A stretch of 64,000 nt of DNA from JANWKQ01 sp964624635 (GTDB taxonomy: Bacteria > Bacteroidota > Bacteroidia > CAIKAF01), in NCBI GenBank assembly GCA_964624635.1, contig CAZUXM010000004.1, forward strand, positions 31,941 to 95,940, written 5' to 3'. Shown here piece after piece: positions 55,264 through 62,454 of the stretch (position 1 is its first letter; every line of letters begins with the position of its first letter). Below the pieces are notes generated by a model that did no database searches, was not told where the DNA came from, and was given only the letters and a program-made list of their open reading frames with translations. The translations under genes and the position numbers were made by a program.

Positions 55264-57550
55264 AAAGGGAATAAATATATCACTTTTATTCCTACTTATA
55301 GGATTTTATTCCTTTTCGCAAACAGCGAAACAATGGGCCGATCGGGGCGAAAAATTTCTATTAGAAAAAGATTATTTAGGAGCGCTAGAATATTTTGGAA
55401 ATGCCTTCAAATTAGACCCTACATCGCCTTTATATGCGCATAAATACGCCGAATCCTTGCGGTTTTATAACGATTACGCTAAAGCCGAAGAAATTTATGC
55501 AGCAGCTATTCAAAACGATCGTGAAAAAGCATATCCTTTAAATGCATACTGGATTGGGGCTATGCAAATGCAACAAGCCAAATATAAAGAAGCCGCAAAA
55601 TCGTTCCGCATATTTCAAAAAGAATATAAAACAGCCCCTACGTTCTATTTGCGAAAAGCAAAAAATGATTTAAAGGCATCGGAACATGCTGAAAAAATTC
55701 TGTTAGATTCCCTCAAAATAGTCGTTAAAAACTTGGGAGAAAGCCTTAATTCAAGCAATTCCGAATTTGGGACGACTGTTTTAAATGAACATGAAATTTA
55801 TTTTTCTTCCCTGGTACCAAAAAAAATAAAATCAGAAAAAGAGATAGAAGATAAAGACTATCATGTTAAAATATACCGAGCCGTAGAACGGGAGCACGAA
55901 TGGCAAAATGAAGGTGAAATAAGTAAAATTATTAATAATAGCTCCTATAACCAGGCAAATCCAAGCTTTAGCATCGATAAAAAACGCATGTATTTCAGTC
56001 GCTGCGATGATTTAGGCATGTGTGCCATTTACATGAGTGAAAAAAAGGGCAACGATTGGCAAATTCCGATTTTGTTGGAATCCCCCATTAATATAGAAGG
56101 AATCAGCAATACACAACCATCTATTGCCCTGGTCGAAAATAAAGAAATCCTTTTTTTTGTTTCAAATCGGGAGGGGGGGAAAGGAAATTTTGATATCTGG
56201 TATTCTACCGTGTCAGATTTAGGAAAAACCTATTCACCACCCAAAAATGCAGGAAAAAAAGTGAATTCGGCCGATCAGGAAATTACTCCCTTTTATAATA
56301 CATTTGATCAATGCCTTTACTTTAGCTCTAATTGGCACTTAGGAATTGGTGGGTACGATATTTTTAAAAGCTGCGGAAGCCTAAAATCGCTTTCTCTTCC
56401 GGAAAATGTGGGAGTTCCCTTAAATAGCCCCGCCAACGATTATTACCCAAGTTTTTTATCCAAAAATAAAGGATTTTTTACTTCAAACCGAAAAGGGTCT
56501 TTTTCTGAAATTTCAGAAACCTGTTGCAACGATATTTATTCGTTCGAAACCATTCCAGAGCCCGAAAAACCAAAAGATTCCATCATCAATATATATGAAA
56601 GTTTAGAAATTTTGAACAAGTATTTGCCCGTAACACTCTATTTTCATAATGATGAACCTAATCCAAAAACAACCGATACCCTCACCAAATTCAATTATTT
56701 GACCACGTATGATAAATACTATGATTTGTTAGATACGTATCAGGACGAGTACTCTAAAGGCCTTGAATTGGCAGATAAACAAACAGCCCGAGATGAAATT
56801 GAAGACTTTTTTACGCAATATGTCGATAAAGGAGTCAATGATTTGGCCATGTTTAGTAAACTGCTTTTGAAAGAACTTCAAAAGGGAGCGCGTTTAAATA
56901 TCATTGTAAAAGGCTACGCAAGCCCTTTGGCTAAAACTGATTATAATGTAAATCTTACTTTGCGACGAACCTCTAGTTTGGTCAATTATTTAAAAGAATA
57001 TGAGAAAGGATTGTTTTTGCCCTATTTTGATGGGAAATCTCCTGATGGAGGGGCTCTACAAGTGTTAAAAGTGCCTTTTGGCGAGTATAAAGCAGATACA
57101 ACGGTGAGTGATAATATAAACGATCAGCGGAATTCGGTGTATAGCAAAAAAGCGGCTTTAGAGCGTAAAATTGAAATTTTATCTGTGCAATTGCTTTCGG
57201 AAAAAGAACAAAATGTGAATGATGTAAATGCAGGAACCCCCTTATTAGAAATAGCGGATAGCATTATTGATTTGGGCAAGGTTTTTGCAGGTAAAACATA
57301 TATGCGCGATTTGATGATAAAAAATACAGGCACCGGAAACTTATTGGTGGACGCCGTTACGCCTGATTGTTCCTGTACAAATGTTCAATGGAGTAAAGAC
57401 CCCGTAAAACCTAACCAGGAACTGAATTTGCATATTGAATATAAAGCTCCGCCAAAACCCGGAAAATATTTGCAAAAAATTGAGATTTTAACAAAAAATA
57501 AGAAACTAAGCAAATATTTGTACGTTAAAGCTACTGTTATTAAAAAGTAA
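55256..57550 (+). CDS. TPR / beta-propeller / OmpA-like / DUF1573 envelope protein
   Basis: A 764-residue secreted protein. From the ATG at 55256 a signal peptide ends FYSFSQ. TPR helices fill about residues 20-130 (WADRGEKFLLEKDYLGALEYF). A PD40-type beta-propeller covers about 180-430, with repeats such as MYFSRCDDLGMCAIY and LYFSSNWHLGIGGYDIF. An OmpA-like domain (about 545-615) follows, including IIVKGYASPLAKTDYN. The last hundred residues are DUF1573, starting IIDLGKVFAGKTYMRDL. The first three parts recall PorE of type IX secretion, while the DUF1573 ending is unusual. A TTG start six bases earlier is possible. Confidence 0.8.
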   Translation: MIKKGINISLLFLLIGFYSFSQTAKQWADRGEKFLLEKDYLGALEYFGNAFKLDPTSPLYAHKYAESLRFYNDYAKAEEIYAAAIQNDREKAYPLNAYWIGAMQMQQAKYKEAAKSFRIFQKEYKTAPTFYLRKAKNDLKASEHAEKILLDSLKIVVKNLGESLNSSNSEFGTTVLNEHEIYFSSLVPKKIKSEKEIEDKDYHVKIYRAVEREHEWQNEGEISKIINNSSYNQANPSFSIDKKRMYFSRCDDLGMCAIYMSEKKGNDWQIPILLESPINIEGISNTQPSIALVENKEILFFVSNREGGKGNFDIWYSTVSDLGKTYSPPKNAGKKVNSADQEITPFYNTFDQCLYFSSNWHLGIGGYDIFKSCGSLKSLSLPENVGVPLNSPANDYYPSFLSKNKGFFTSNRKGSFSEISETCCNDIYSFETIPEPEKPKDSIINIYESLEILNKYLPVTLYFHNDEPNPKTTDTLTKFNYLTTYDKYYDLLDTYQDEYSKGLELADKQTARDEIEDFFTQYVDKGVNDLAMFSKLLLKELQKGARLNIIVKGYASPLAKTDYNVNLTLRRTSSLVNYLKEYEKGLFLPYFDGKSPDGGALQVLKVPFGEYKADTTVSDNINDQRNSVYSKKAALERKIEILSVQLLSEKEQNVNDVNAGTPLLEIADSIIDLGKVFAGKTYMRDLMIKNTGTGNLLVDAVTPDCSCTNVQWSKDPVKPNQELNLHIEYKAPPKPGKYLQKIEILTKNKKLSKYLYVKATVIKK

Positions 57551-57584
57551 AATTGTAATTTTAGATCACTAAACTATTTTAACT

Positions 57585-57929
57585 ATGAAAAATTTAATGA
57601 AAATTGGAGTTATGGCTTTGGCCATGTTATTTATCGGAAATGTATCGTTAAAAGCTCAATCAAAAACAGAAGAGATTAAAGTTAACAAAACAGAAGTTTC
57701 TAAAGATGAAGTAAAACAAGTAGATCCCACTCATCCTGCAGCAGCTGAACACAAATGTAAACACGAAGGAAAAGATGGTAAAAAATGTGTTGCTGGCGAA
57801 GGAAAAGCTTGTTGCAAAAAAGATGGTGCAGCAGGTCATTCTGACATGAAAAAATGTGAGAAAAAAGATTGTAAAAAAGCATGTTGTGCTAAAAAAGAAG
57901 ATAGTCATGATGGACATAATCATAACTAA
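57585..57929 (+). CDS. Small secreted Cys/His/Lys-rich protein
   Basis: A 114-residue protein with a signal peptide ending SLKAQ. The mature part has a Lys/Glu-rich stretch, then alternating motifs with nine Cys and several His in about 60 residues, for example AEHKCKHEGK, GKACCKKDGA, KKCEKKDCKKACCAKK, and ends DSHDGHNHN. This composition points to metal binding (copper, zinc or nickel) in the periplasm or outside. No homologous family is recognised. It is monocistronic with its own terminator and lies upstream of lspA. Confidence 0.7.
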   Translation: MKNLMKIGVMALAMLFIGNVSLKAQSKTEEIKVNKTEVSKDEVKQVDPTHPAAAEHKCKHEGKDGKKCVAGEGKACCKKDGAAGHSDMKKCEKKDCKKACCAKKEDSHDGHNHN

Positions 57930-57953
57930 CTTTTTTAGTTAATTAATAAAGAG

Positions 57954-57990
57954 AAGGCCAACTAGAATTTTTTAGTTGGCCTTTTTTATG
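57954..57990 (+). terminator. Terminator before lspA
   Basis: AAGGCCAACTA pairs with TAGTTGGCCTT in an 11-bp perfect stem with an 8-base loop and is followed by a T run. It ends the small Cys/His-rich gene. Confidence 0.9.
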
Positions 57991-58033
57991 AATCTATGTG
58001 GTTAAAAAGCAAAAATTTATAAATTATTGTAGA

Positions 58034-58555
58034 ATGAGTCATAAATTAAAACTTTTTCTTTTTTGCCTAAGCTTATTTTTATTTGTGGGTTGCGATCGGG
58101 TAACCAAACAATTAGCCAAAGACCATCTCATGAATCGTGAGCCTATTTCGTATTTTTATGATACCTGTATTTTTGTATACGCCGAAAACACAGGCGCCGC
58201 ATTAAGTATGGGCGATGGCCTTTCTAAAGCAGCCGGTTTCTGGCTTTTAAGTATGTTGCCTTTATTATTTTTAATCAGCGCCTTAGTGTATTCCATTTAT
58301 CATTCAAAAGAGTTTCGTTGGTTAAAAATGTTTTCTCTCGCCTTGGTTATTGGCGGCGGACTTGGCAACGTTATCGACCGTATTATGTACGACCGGCATG
58401 TCACCGATTTTATGATTTTAGGAATTGGGAGTTTAAAAACCGGTATTTTTAATGTCGCCGATGTATGTGTAACCTTTGGTATTATTGGTTTGTTCTTCTT
58501 TTTTAATGAATCAAAAACAACTGAAAAAAGTGCTGATGAACAGCTGCTCCAATAA
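58034..58555 (+). CDS. lspA: Signal peptidase II (prolipoprotein signal peptidase)
   Basis: An inner-membrane aspartyl protease that trims lipoprotein signal peptides after diacylation. From the ATG at 58034 it has 173 residues and four hydrophobic helices. The conserved ENTGAALSMGDG and the two catalytic aspartates, in GNVIDR (Asp115) and HVTDFM (Asp125), are present. A start at 57998 would add twelve residues lacking in the family. It is required for all the lipoproteins in this window, including GldJ. Confidence 0.94.
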   Translation: MSHKLKLFLFCLSLFLFVGCDRVTKQLAKDHLMNREPISYFYDTCIFVYAENTGAALSMGDGLSKAAGFWLLSMLPLLFLISALVYSIYHSKEFRWLKMFSLALVIGGGLGNVIDRIMYDRHVTDFMILGIGSLKTGIFNVADVCVTFGIIGLFFFFNESKTTEKSADEQLLQ

Positions 58556-58874
58556 AGGGCGATGTTTTAATTATAATAATCCCCCGACCTTCAAGTATTT
58601 TCTTTAACCTGTTCACCGCAAAAATGCGCGCTGGCCTTAGTAAGAAGTCCTTGAAGCACTAGCGCTTCGCAAAGTGACTATAACAGTATCTTCTTTGCAT
58701 TTAAATAGAGATACTAAACTTCCAGAGCTTGGACTTCGTGAGAATTTTGAGGATGAAAACAGGTAAGAAAATACTTGGAAGTCTCGTTTTTTTGGTCCTT
58801 TTTTAACAGGAAAAAAGGACGAAAAGCCCTTTTTATCTTAATTTCTTATTTTTAAGAATCATTTAAAAAATACT
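58556..58874. other. Intergenic region with an inverted-repeat element
   Basis: This 319-base region has no coding frame of note. It contains the inverted-repeat element at 58586-58783, then near 58796-58820 a hairpin with paired poly-T and poly-A arms (GTCCTTTTTT with AAAAAAGGAC) that may act as a terminator for lspA. Confidence 0.6.
58586..58783. mobile_element. MITE-like element with 26-28 base terminal inverted repeats
   Basis: The left end (58586-58613) has AAGTATTTTCTTTAACCTGTT. The reverse complement of the right end (58758-58783) has AAGTATTTTCTTACCTGTT, preceded by a very similar GACTTCC. The 198-base element carries inner pairing such as GAAGTCC/GGACTTC and AGTATC/GATACT. It codes for nothing, so it looks like a nonautonomous repeat or a structured RNA; I saw no clear target-site duplication. 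Confidence 0.5.
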
Positions 58875-59756
58875 TTACCCAATCTTCACCGAAGTCATAT
58901 TTAAAGACCCCATCAGCAATTTATCATTAAAAAAATGGATATTTTCCGACTCCTTTTTTAAACCCAACATATATAAAAGCGGAATATAATGTTCGGGTGT
59001 AGGAATGGCTAAATCAAAGGCTTTGCCTAAGGTTTTATAGTTTATTAATTCTTTGTGATTATTTTCTGAAATATACTTTTTCATTTGCTCATGGGCTTCA
59101 ATGGCCCAATCAAACCCAAAATTGGGTACATTCATTTTATCCCAGGCTACTAAACGTAAGTTATGTACCATATTCCCACTTCCTATAATCAACACCCCCT
59201 TTTTTCTTAAAAAAGCAAGCTCTTTTGCCAAATTATAATGATATTCAGGACCCTTCGTATAATCAATGCTAAACTCCATCACGGGCACATCTGCCTCAGG
59301 ATATAAATGCTTTAAAACACTCCAACAGCCATGGTCCAAACCCCATGTATAATCTAAACCCACTTCTGTGCCCACAATATGTTTTTGTGTTTCCTCCGCC
59401 AAAGCTGGATCGCCCGGAGCTGCATACTGAACATCAAACAACGATTGTGGAAATCCGCCAAAATCGTGAATAGTCGGTGGTTTTGGCATGGCCGTAACAA
59501 AAGTACCCTTCGTTTCCCAATGGGCCGAAATACATAAAATTGCGGTAGGCTTGGGCAACGTTTTACCTAATTCTTGCCAGGTTTTTGAAAACTCATTTTC
59601 TTCAATAGCATTCATCGGATTTCCATGGCCTATAAATAAAATGGGCATTTCCTCTGAAGACCCAAAAGATTGAGTCATATCACTAAATTTAGATAATTTC
59701 ATATGCGTGCCTAGTATAGGAAGTAAAGATAGTTTTAAAAACAATTTCCGATTCAC
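58875..59756 (-). CDS. Class III extradiol dioxygenase (DODA type)
   Basis: A 293-residue ring-opening dioxygenase of the LigB-like group, close in layout to YgiD 4,5-DOPA dioxygenase. Fe-binding His residues lie in LFIGHGNPMNAIEEN and in the SAHWETKGTF segment. Further conserved parts are FGGFPQSLFDVQYAAPGDP, GLDHGCWSVLKHLYPEADVPV and LIIGSGNMVHNLR. The first 19-20 residues look like an N-terminal extension, possibly a weak signal; an internal Met at residue 19 would remove it. The natural substrate is uncertain. It is divergent from the DUF1566 genes. Confidence 0.88.
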   Translation of the reverse strand: MNRKLFLKLSLLPILGTHMKLSKFSDMTQSFGSSEEMPILFIGHGNPMNAIEENEFSKTWQELGKTLPKPTAILCISAHWETKGTFVTAMPKPPTIHDFGGFPQSLFDVQYAAPGDPALAEETQKHIVGTEVGLDYTWGLDHGCWSVLKHLYPEADVPVMEFSIDYTKGPEYHYNLAKELAFLRKKGVLIIGSGNMVHNLRLVAWDKMNVPNFGFDWAIEAHEQMKKYISENNHKELINYKTLGKAFDLAIPTPEHYIPLLYMLGLKKESENIHFFNDKLLMGSLNMTSVKIG

Positions 59757-60082
59757 TATTTTTCTTTCATTAAAAATTACACTTTTTAGTGTTAAAAAAC
59801 ACTAGTTTTGGGTAAATGTATTTATGTTTTTCTCCATCTTTTAGGTTTAATAGCACTACCCAGGCTTATCTTTTTCATGGGGGTAAAGCAATGCAAACAG
59901 TGGTGTTTTTGTTTACTCATATTTTTTGCTTAAATTTAAAATATCCTGATAGATTTCTATCTGGACGGTAAACTAAAGCAAATGAAAAGAAAGGACAATA
60001 CTTTGCATAGGTTAGCTTAATATTACGTTTATTGGACAAACTAGATAAATACATGATTATTAACCATTTAAAGAGAAAGATT
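59757..60082 (+). other. Upstream region of first DUF1566 gene
   Basis: A 326-base AT-rich region with no gene. From 59891 onward it is repeated, nearly identical, before the second paralogue at 60977. It includes a GATAGATTTCTATC palindrome at 59948-59961. Confidence 0.7.
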
Positions 60083-60925
60083 ATGATCAAAATTAGCATT
60101 TCAATTTCGATGATGTTACTGCTCGCAACAAGTTTTAATTTATATGCTCAAAATGTAGGCATCAACACAGATGGAAGCGCCCCCGATTCAACGGCGATGT
60201 TAGATATAAAAGCAAGCGATAAAGGGATTTTATTACCTAGAATTGCCTTAACAGGAAAAGATGACAGTACAACCATTAGTTCTCCAACAACATCGTTATT
60301 GATATATAATACGGCAACAGCAGGTGCGGGTGCAAATGCAGTTACTCCCGGTTTTTATTATTACAATGGCACAGAATGGACTGGGGTAGGAAGTTCTTCA
60401 GACGGTGCGCACTATATTGGCGAAGAATATGGCGGAGGGGTTATTTTTCATCTTTGGAAAGATTCCTCAGGTGTTGAACACGGACTAGTGGTAGCGCTCA
60501 CCGATCAAAGTAACGCACAAGCTTGGAGTAATGTAACTGGTACTGAAATTGGTGCAAGTGCTCAAAGCAAATGGGACGGCTTAAGCAATAGCAATGCCAT
60601 TGTAGGTCAAGGTGGTCATACTGCCAGTGCTGCCAAGCTGTGTTTAGATTTGGAGAGTGGGGGTCAAAGCGATTGGTATTTGCCTTCTATTGATGAATTA
60701 AACCTTTTGTGGAATAATCGTTTTGATGTAAATAAAACGTTGAGCGAAATAGGAGGCGCTACCGTGCTTCCATCGTCATCGACCGCCTACTGGAGTAGTA
60801 CGGAGCACAATGTAAATTCCGCCTGGAGCCTCACCTACTACACCTCGACCGCTGGTCTACTCAACTACTTCTACTACTACTCGAAGGTTAACACCTACGA
60901 TGTGCGTGCGATTCGGGCTTTTTAA
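60083..60925 (+). CDS. DUF1566-type lectin-fold secreted protein, variable C-terminus
   Basis: A 280-residue secreted protein. From the ATG at 60083 the signal peptide ends FNLYAQ; a TTG at 60032 is also in frame. Residues 25-115 hold the Bacteroidota module NVGINTDGSAPDSTAMLDIK...LLPRIALTG...YYNGTEW. The C-terminal half is a Lcl/DUF1566 C-lectin-like domain (GGQSDWYLPSIDELNLLW, AYWSSTEH). Codons 60827-60898 form an abrupt block of NNC codons (17 of 24 end in C, seven TAC and no TAT), unlike the AT-rich rest. The end, VRAIRAF, is shared with the paralogue. This resembles the variable region of a DGR target protein. Confidence 0.8.
   Translation: MIKISISISMMLLLATSFNLYAQNVGINTDGSAPDSTAMLDIKASDKGILLPRIALTGKDDSTTISSPTTSLLIYNTATAGAGANAVTPGFYYYNGTEWTGVGSSSDGAHYIGEEYGGGVIFHLWKDSSGVEHGLVVALTDQSNAQAWSNVTGTEIGASAQSKWDGLSNSNAIVGQGGHTASAAKLCLDLESGGQSDWYLPSIDELNLLWNNRFDVNKTLSEIGGATVLPSSSTAYWSSTEHNVNSAWSLTYYTSTAGLLNYFYYYSKVNTYDVRAIRAF
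60827..60898 (+). other. Putative DGR-type variable region (NNC codon block)
   Basis: Twenty-four codons between Trp-coding TGG (60824) and GAT (60899), encoding mostly Tyr, Thr, Ser, Leu, Phe and Asn. If each variable base was A in the template, many of these codons would have been AAC, and the fixed C third position explains the composition. About 49% GC against a strongly AT-rich background. Confidence 0.55.
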
Positions 60926-60976
60926 TCTTAAAACATTCATAGAAACGTATTGAAAAGCGACTAACATGCCTAAATA

Positions 60977-61962
60977 ATGCAAACATTGTGTTTTTGTTTA
61001 CTCATATTTTTTGCTTAAATTTAAAATATCCCGATAGATTTCTATCTAGACGGTAAAGGTTAGCTTAATACCTACGTTTATTGAATAAACCAGATAAAGA
61101 CATGATTATTAACCATTTAAAGAGAGGAATTATGACCAAAATTAGCATTTCAATTTCAATGATATTACTGCTAATAACAAGTTTTAATTTGCATGCGCAG
61201 AATGTAGGTATTAACTCAGATGGAAGCTCCCCCGATTCAAAGGCGATGTTAGATGTAAAATCAAGCGATAAAGGGGTATTATTACCTAGAATTGCCTTAA
61301 CAGGAAAAAACGACAATACAACCATTATTTCTCCAACCACCTCGTTATTGATATATAATACGGCAACAGCAGGTGTAGGCGCAAATGCAGTTACTCCCGG
61401 TTTTTATTATTACAATGGCACAGAATGGGCTTGGATAGGGAGTTCTTCAAGCGATACCCACTATGTTGGAGAACTGTACGGGGGTGGCGTGGTATTTTGG
61501 GTTGACCACACCGGCGAACATGGGCTTATTTGCAGTATGATTAACCTTAGCACTTCTCAAGCGTGGAGTAATATCGCGAGTACACTTATAGGCGCTTCAG
61601 CACAAAGCGATTGGAATGGTTCAAGCAATACCGCTGCCGTTATAGCACAAGCAGGGCATACGGCCAGTGCCGCAAAATTGTGTGATGACTATACCAATGC
61701 CAATTATGGCACAGGAACATACAGCGATTGGTATTTGCCAACCCAAGGCGAATTAAGCGATTTATGGAATAATTTTAAAGCAGTACAAAAAGCCTTAGAA
61801 AGTGATGGTGATGGAGCGACTATCGTACTTACAAGAGCCAGCTATTGGAGTAGTGCAGAGCACTCTGCAAGTGCTGCTCGGACATTTAACTTTGCGGATG
61901 GAAGCCTCGTACACGAAAATAAAAGCTGGTTAAGGTATGTGCGTGCGATTCGAGCTTTTTAA
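60977..61962 (+). repeat. Tandem gene duplication, copy 2
   Basis: Second copy of the upstream region plus gene described at 59891-60925. It carries its own palindrome, GATAGATTTCTATC, at 61033-61046 and lacks the 37-base segment. Confidence 0.88.
61132..61962 (+). CDS. DUF1566-type lectin-fold secreted protein, paralogue
   Basis: A 276-residue paralogue of the preceding gene. The ATG at 61132 gives a signal peptide ending LHAQ; a TTG at 61081 is possible. The N-terminal module (residues 22-115) is about 85-90% identical to its neighbour by eye, with the same LLPRIALTG and YYYNGTEW. The C-terminal DUF1566 domain reads GGGVVFWVDHTGEHGL, YSDWYLPTQGELSDLWN and SYWSSAEHSASAARTFNF, ending YVRAIRAF. 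Its last 40 codons have ordinary AT-rich usage and do not show the NNC bias. It is followed by a terminator shared with rbfA. Confidence 0.8.
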   Translation: MTKISISISMILLLITSFNLHAQNVGINSDGSSPDSKAMLDVKSSDKGVLLPRIALTGKNDNTTIISPTTSLLIYNTATAGVGANAVTPGFYYYNGTEWAWIGSSSSDTHYVGELYGGGVVFWVDHTGEHGLICSMINLSTSQAWSNIASTLIGASAQSDWNGSSNTAAVIAQAGHTASAAKLCDDYTNANYGTGTYSDWYLPTQGELSDLWNNFKAVQKALESDGDGATIVLTRASYWSSAEHSASAARTFNFADGSLVHENKSWLRYVRAIRAF

Positions 61963-62012
61963 TAATTTTATTTCCCCTAGAAACTTTATAAAGTCTAAAA
62001 AAGATAAACGAT

Positions 62013-62039
62013 GAGCGATTATTTTTTAAGTAATCGCTC
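62013..62039. terminator. Terminator overlapping rbfA stop
   Basis: GAGCGATTA pairs with TAATCGCTC in a 9-bp perfect stem around a 9-base loop, with T-rich sequence on both strands. It overlaps the last codons of rbfA and is shared with the convergent DUF1566 paralogue. Confidence 0.78.
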
Positions 62040-62357
62040 TATTTTTTCTACTTCATCTAAAGAATCATCAATATAGAAGTGAATATCAGGTATTTTTCTT
62101 AATTGATGACGAAGTTTATTACCCAAAGAAAAACGAATTTCTGAAACCGTTTCGTTTAATAAATCAAGAATTTCTTTTTTGTTTTTGGCGCCATAAATAC
62201 TTACATACCCCTTAGCAACAGATAAATCTGGCGAAACACGAACCAGTGTTAAGGTTAGTAAACTACCTTTATATAAATGAGAAAATTCCCTTTGTAAAAT
62301 ATCGCCTAATTCTTTTTGAACCAATTTAGATACTTTATTCAAACGTATTGAATCCAT
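62019..62357 (-). CDS. rbfA: 30S ribosome-binding factor RbfA
   Basis: A 112-residue KH-fold protein that helps mature 16S rRNA and aids cold adaptation. Features are MDSIRLNKVSKLVQKELGDI at the N-terminus, the central SLLTLTLVRVSPDLSVAKGYVSI and the C-terminal LRKIPDIHFYIDDSLDEVEKI. The length is typical of the family. It is the only gene on this strand in the last four kilobases and lies between two secreted-protein genes, away from infB or nusA. Confidence 0.94.
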   Translation of the reverse strand: MDSIRLNKVSKLVQKELGDILQREFSHLYKGSLLTLTLVRVSPDLSVAKGYVSIYGAKNKKEILDLLNETVSEIRFSLGNKLRHQLRKIPDIHFYIDDSLDEVEKIERLLKK

Positions 62358-62454
62358 GATGCAAAGGTAAATATATTCATATAAGCAACCCGATTTTAGA
62401 AAAAAGAAACCTAATTTTTAAAACTTTTCTCCAAAAAAAACGTATCAAGCTTTG

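Larger units (their letters stand above)
59891..60925 (+). repeat. Tandem gene duplication, copy 1
   Basis: The upstream region and the coding sequence of the first DUF1566 gene are repeated in 60977-61962. The upstream regions match base for base over long stretches; copy 1 has 37 extra bases at 59973-60009. Coding similarity is high for the N-terminal 110 residues, then falls, and returns in the last dozen codons. Confidence 0.88.
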
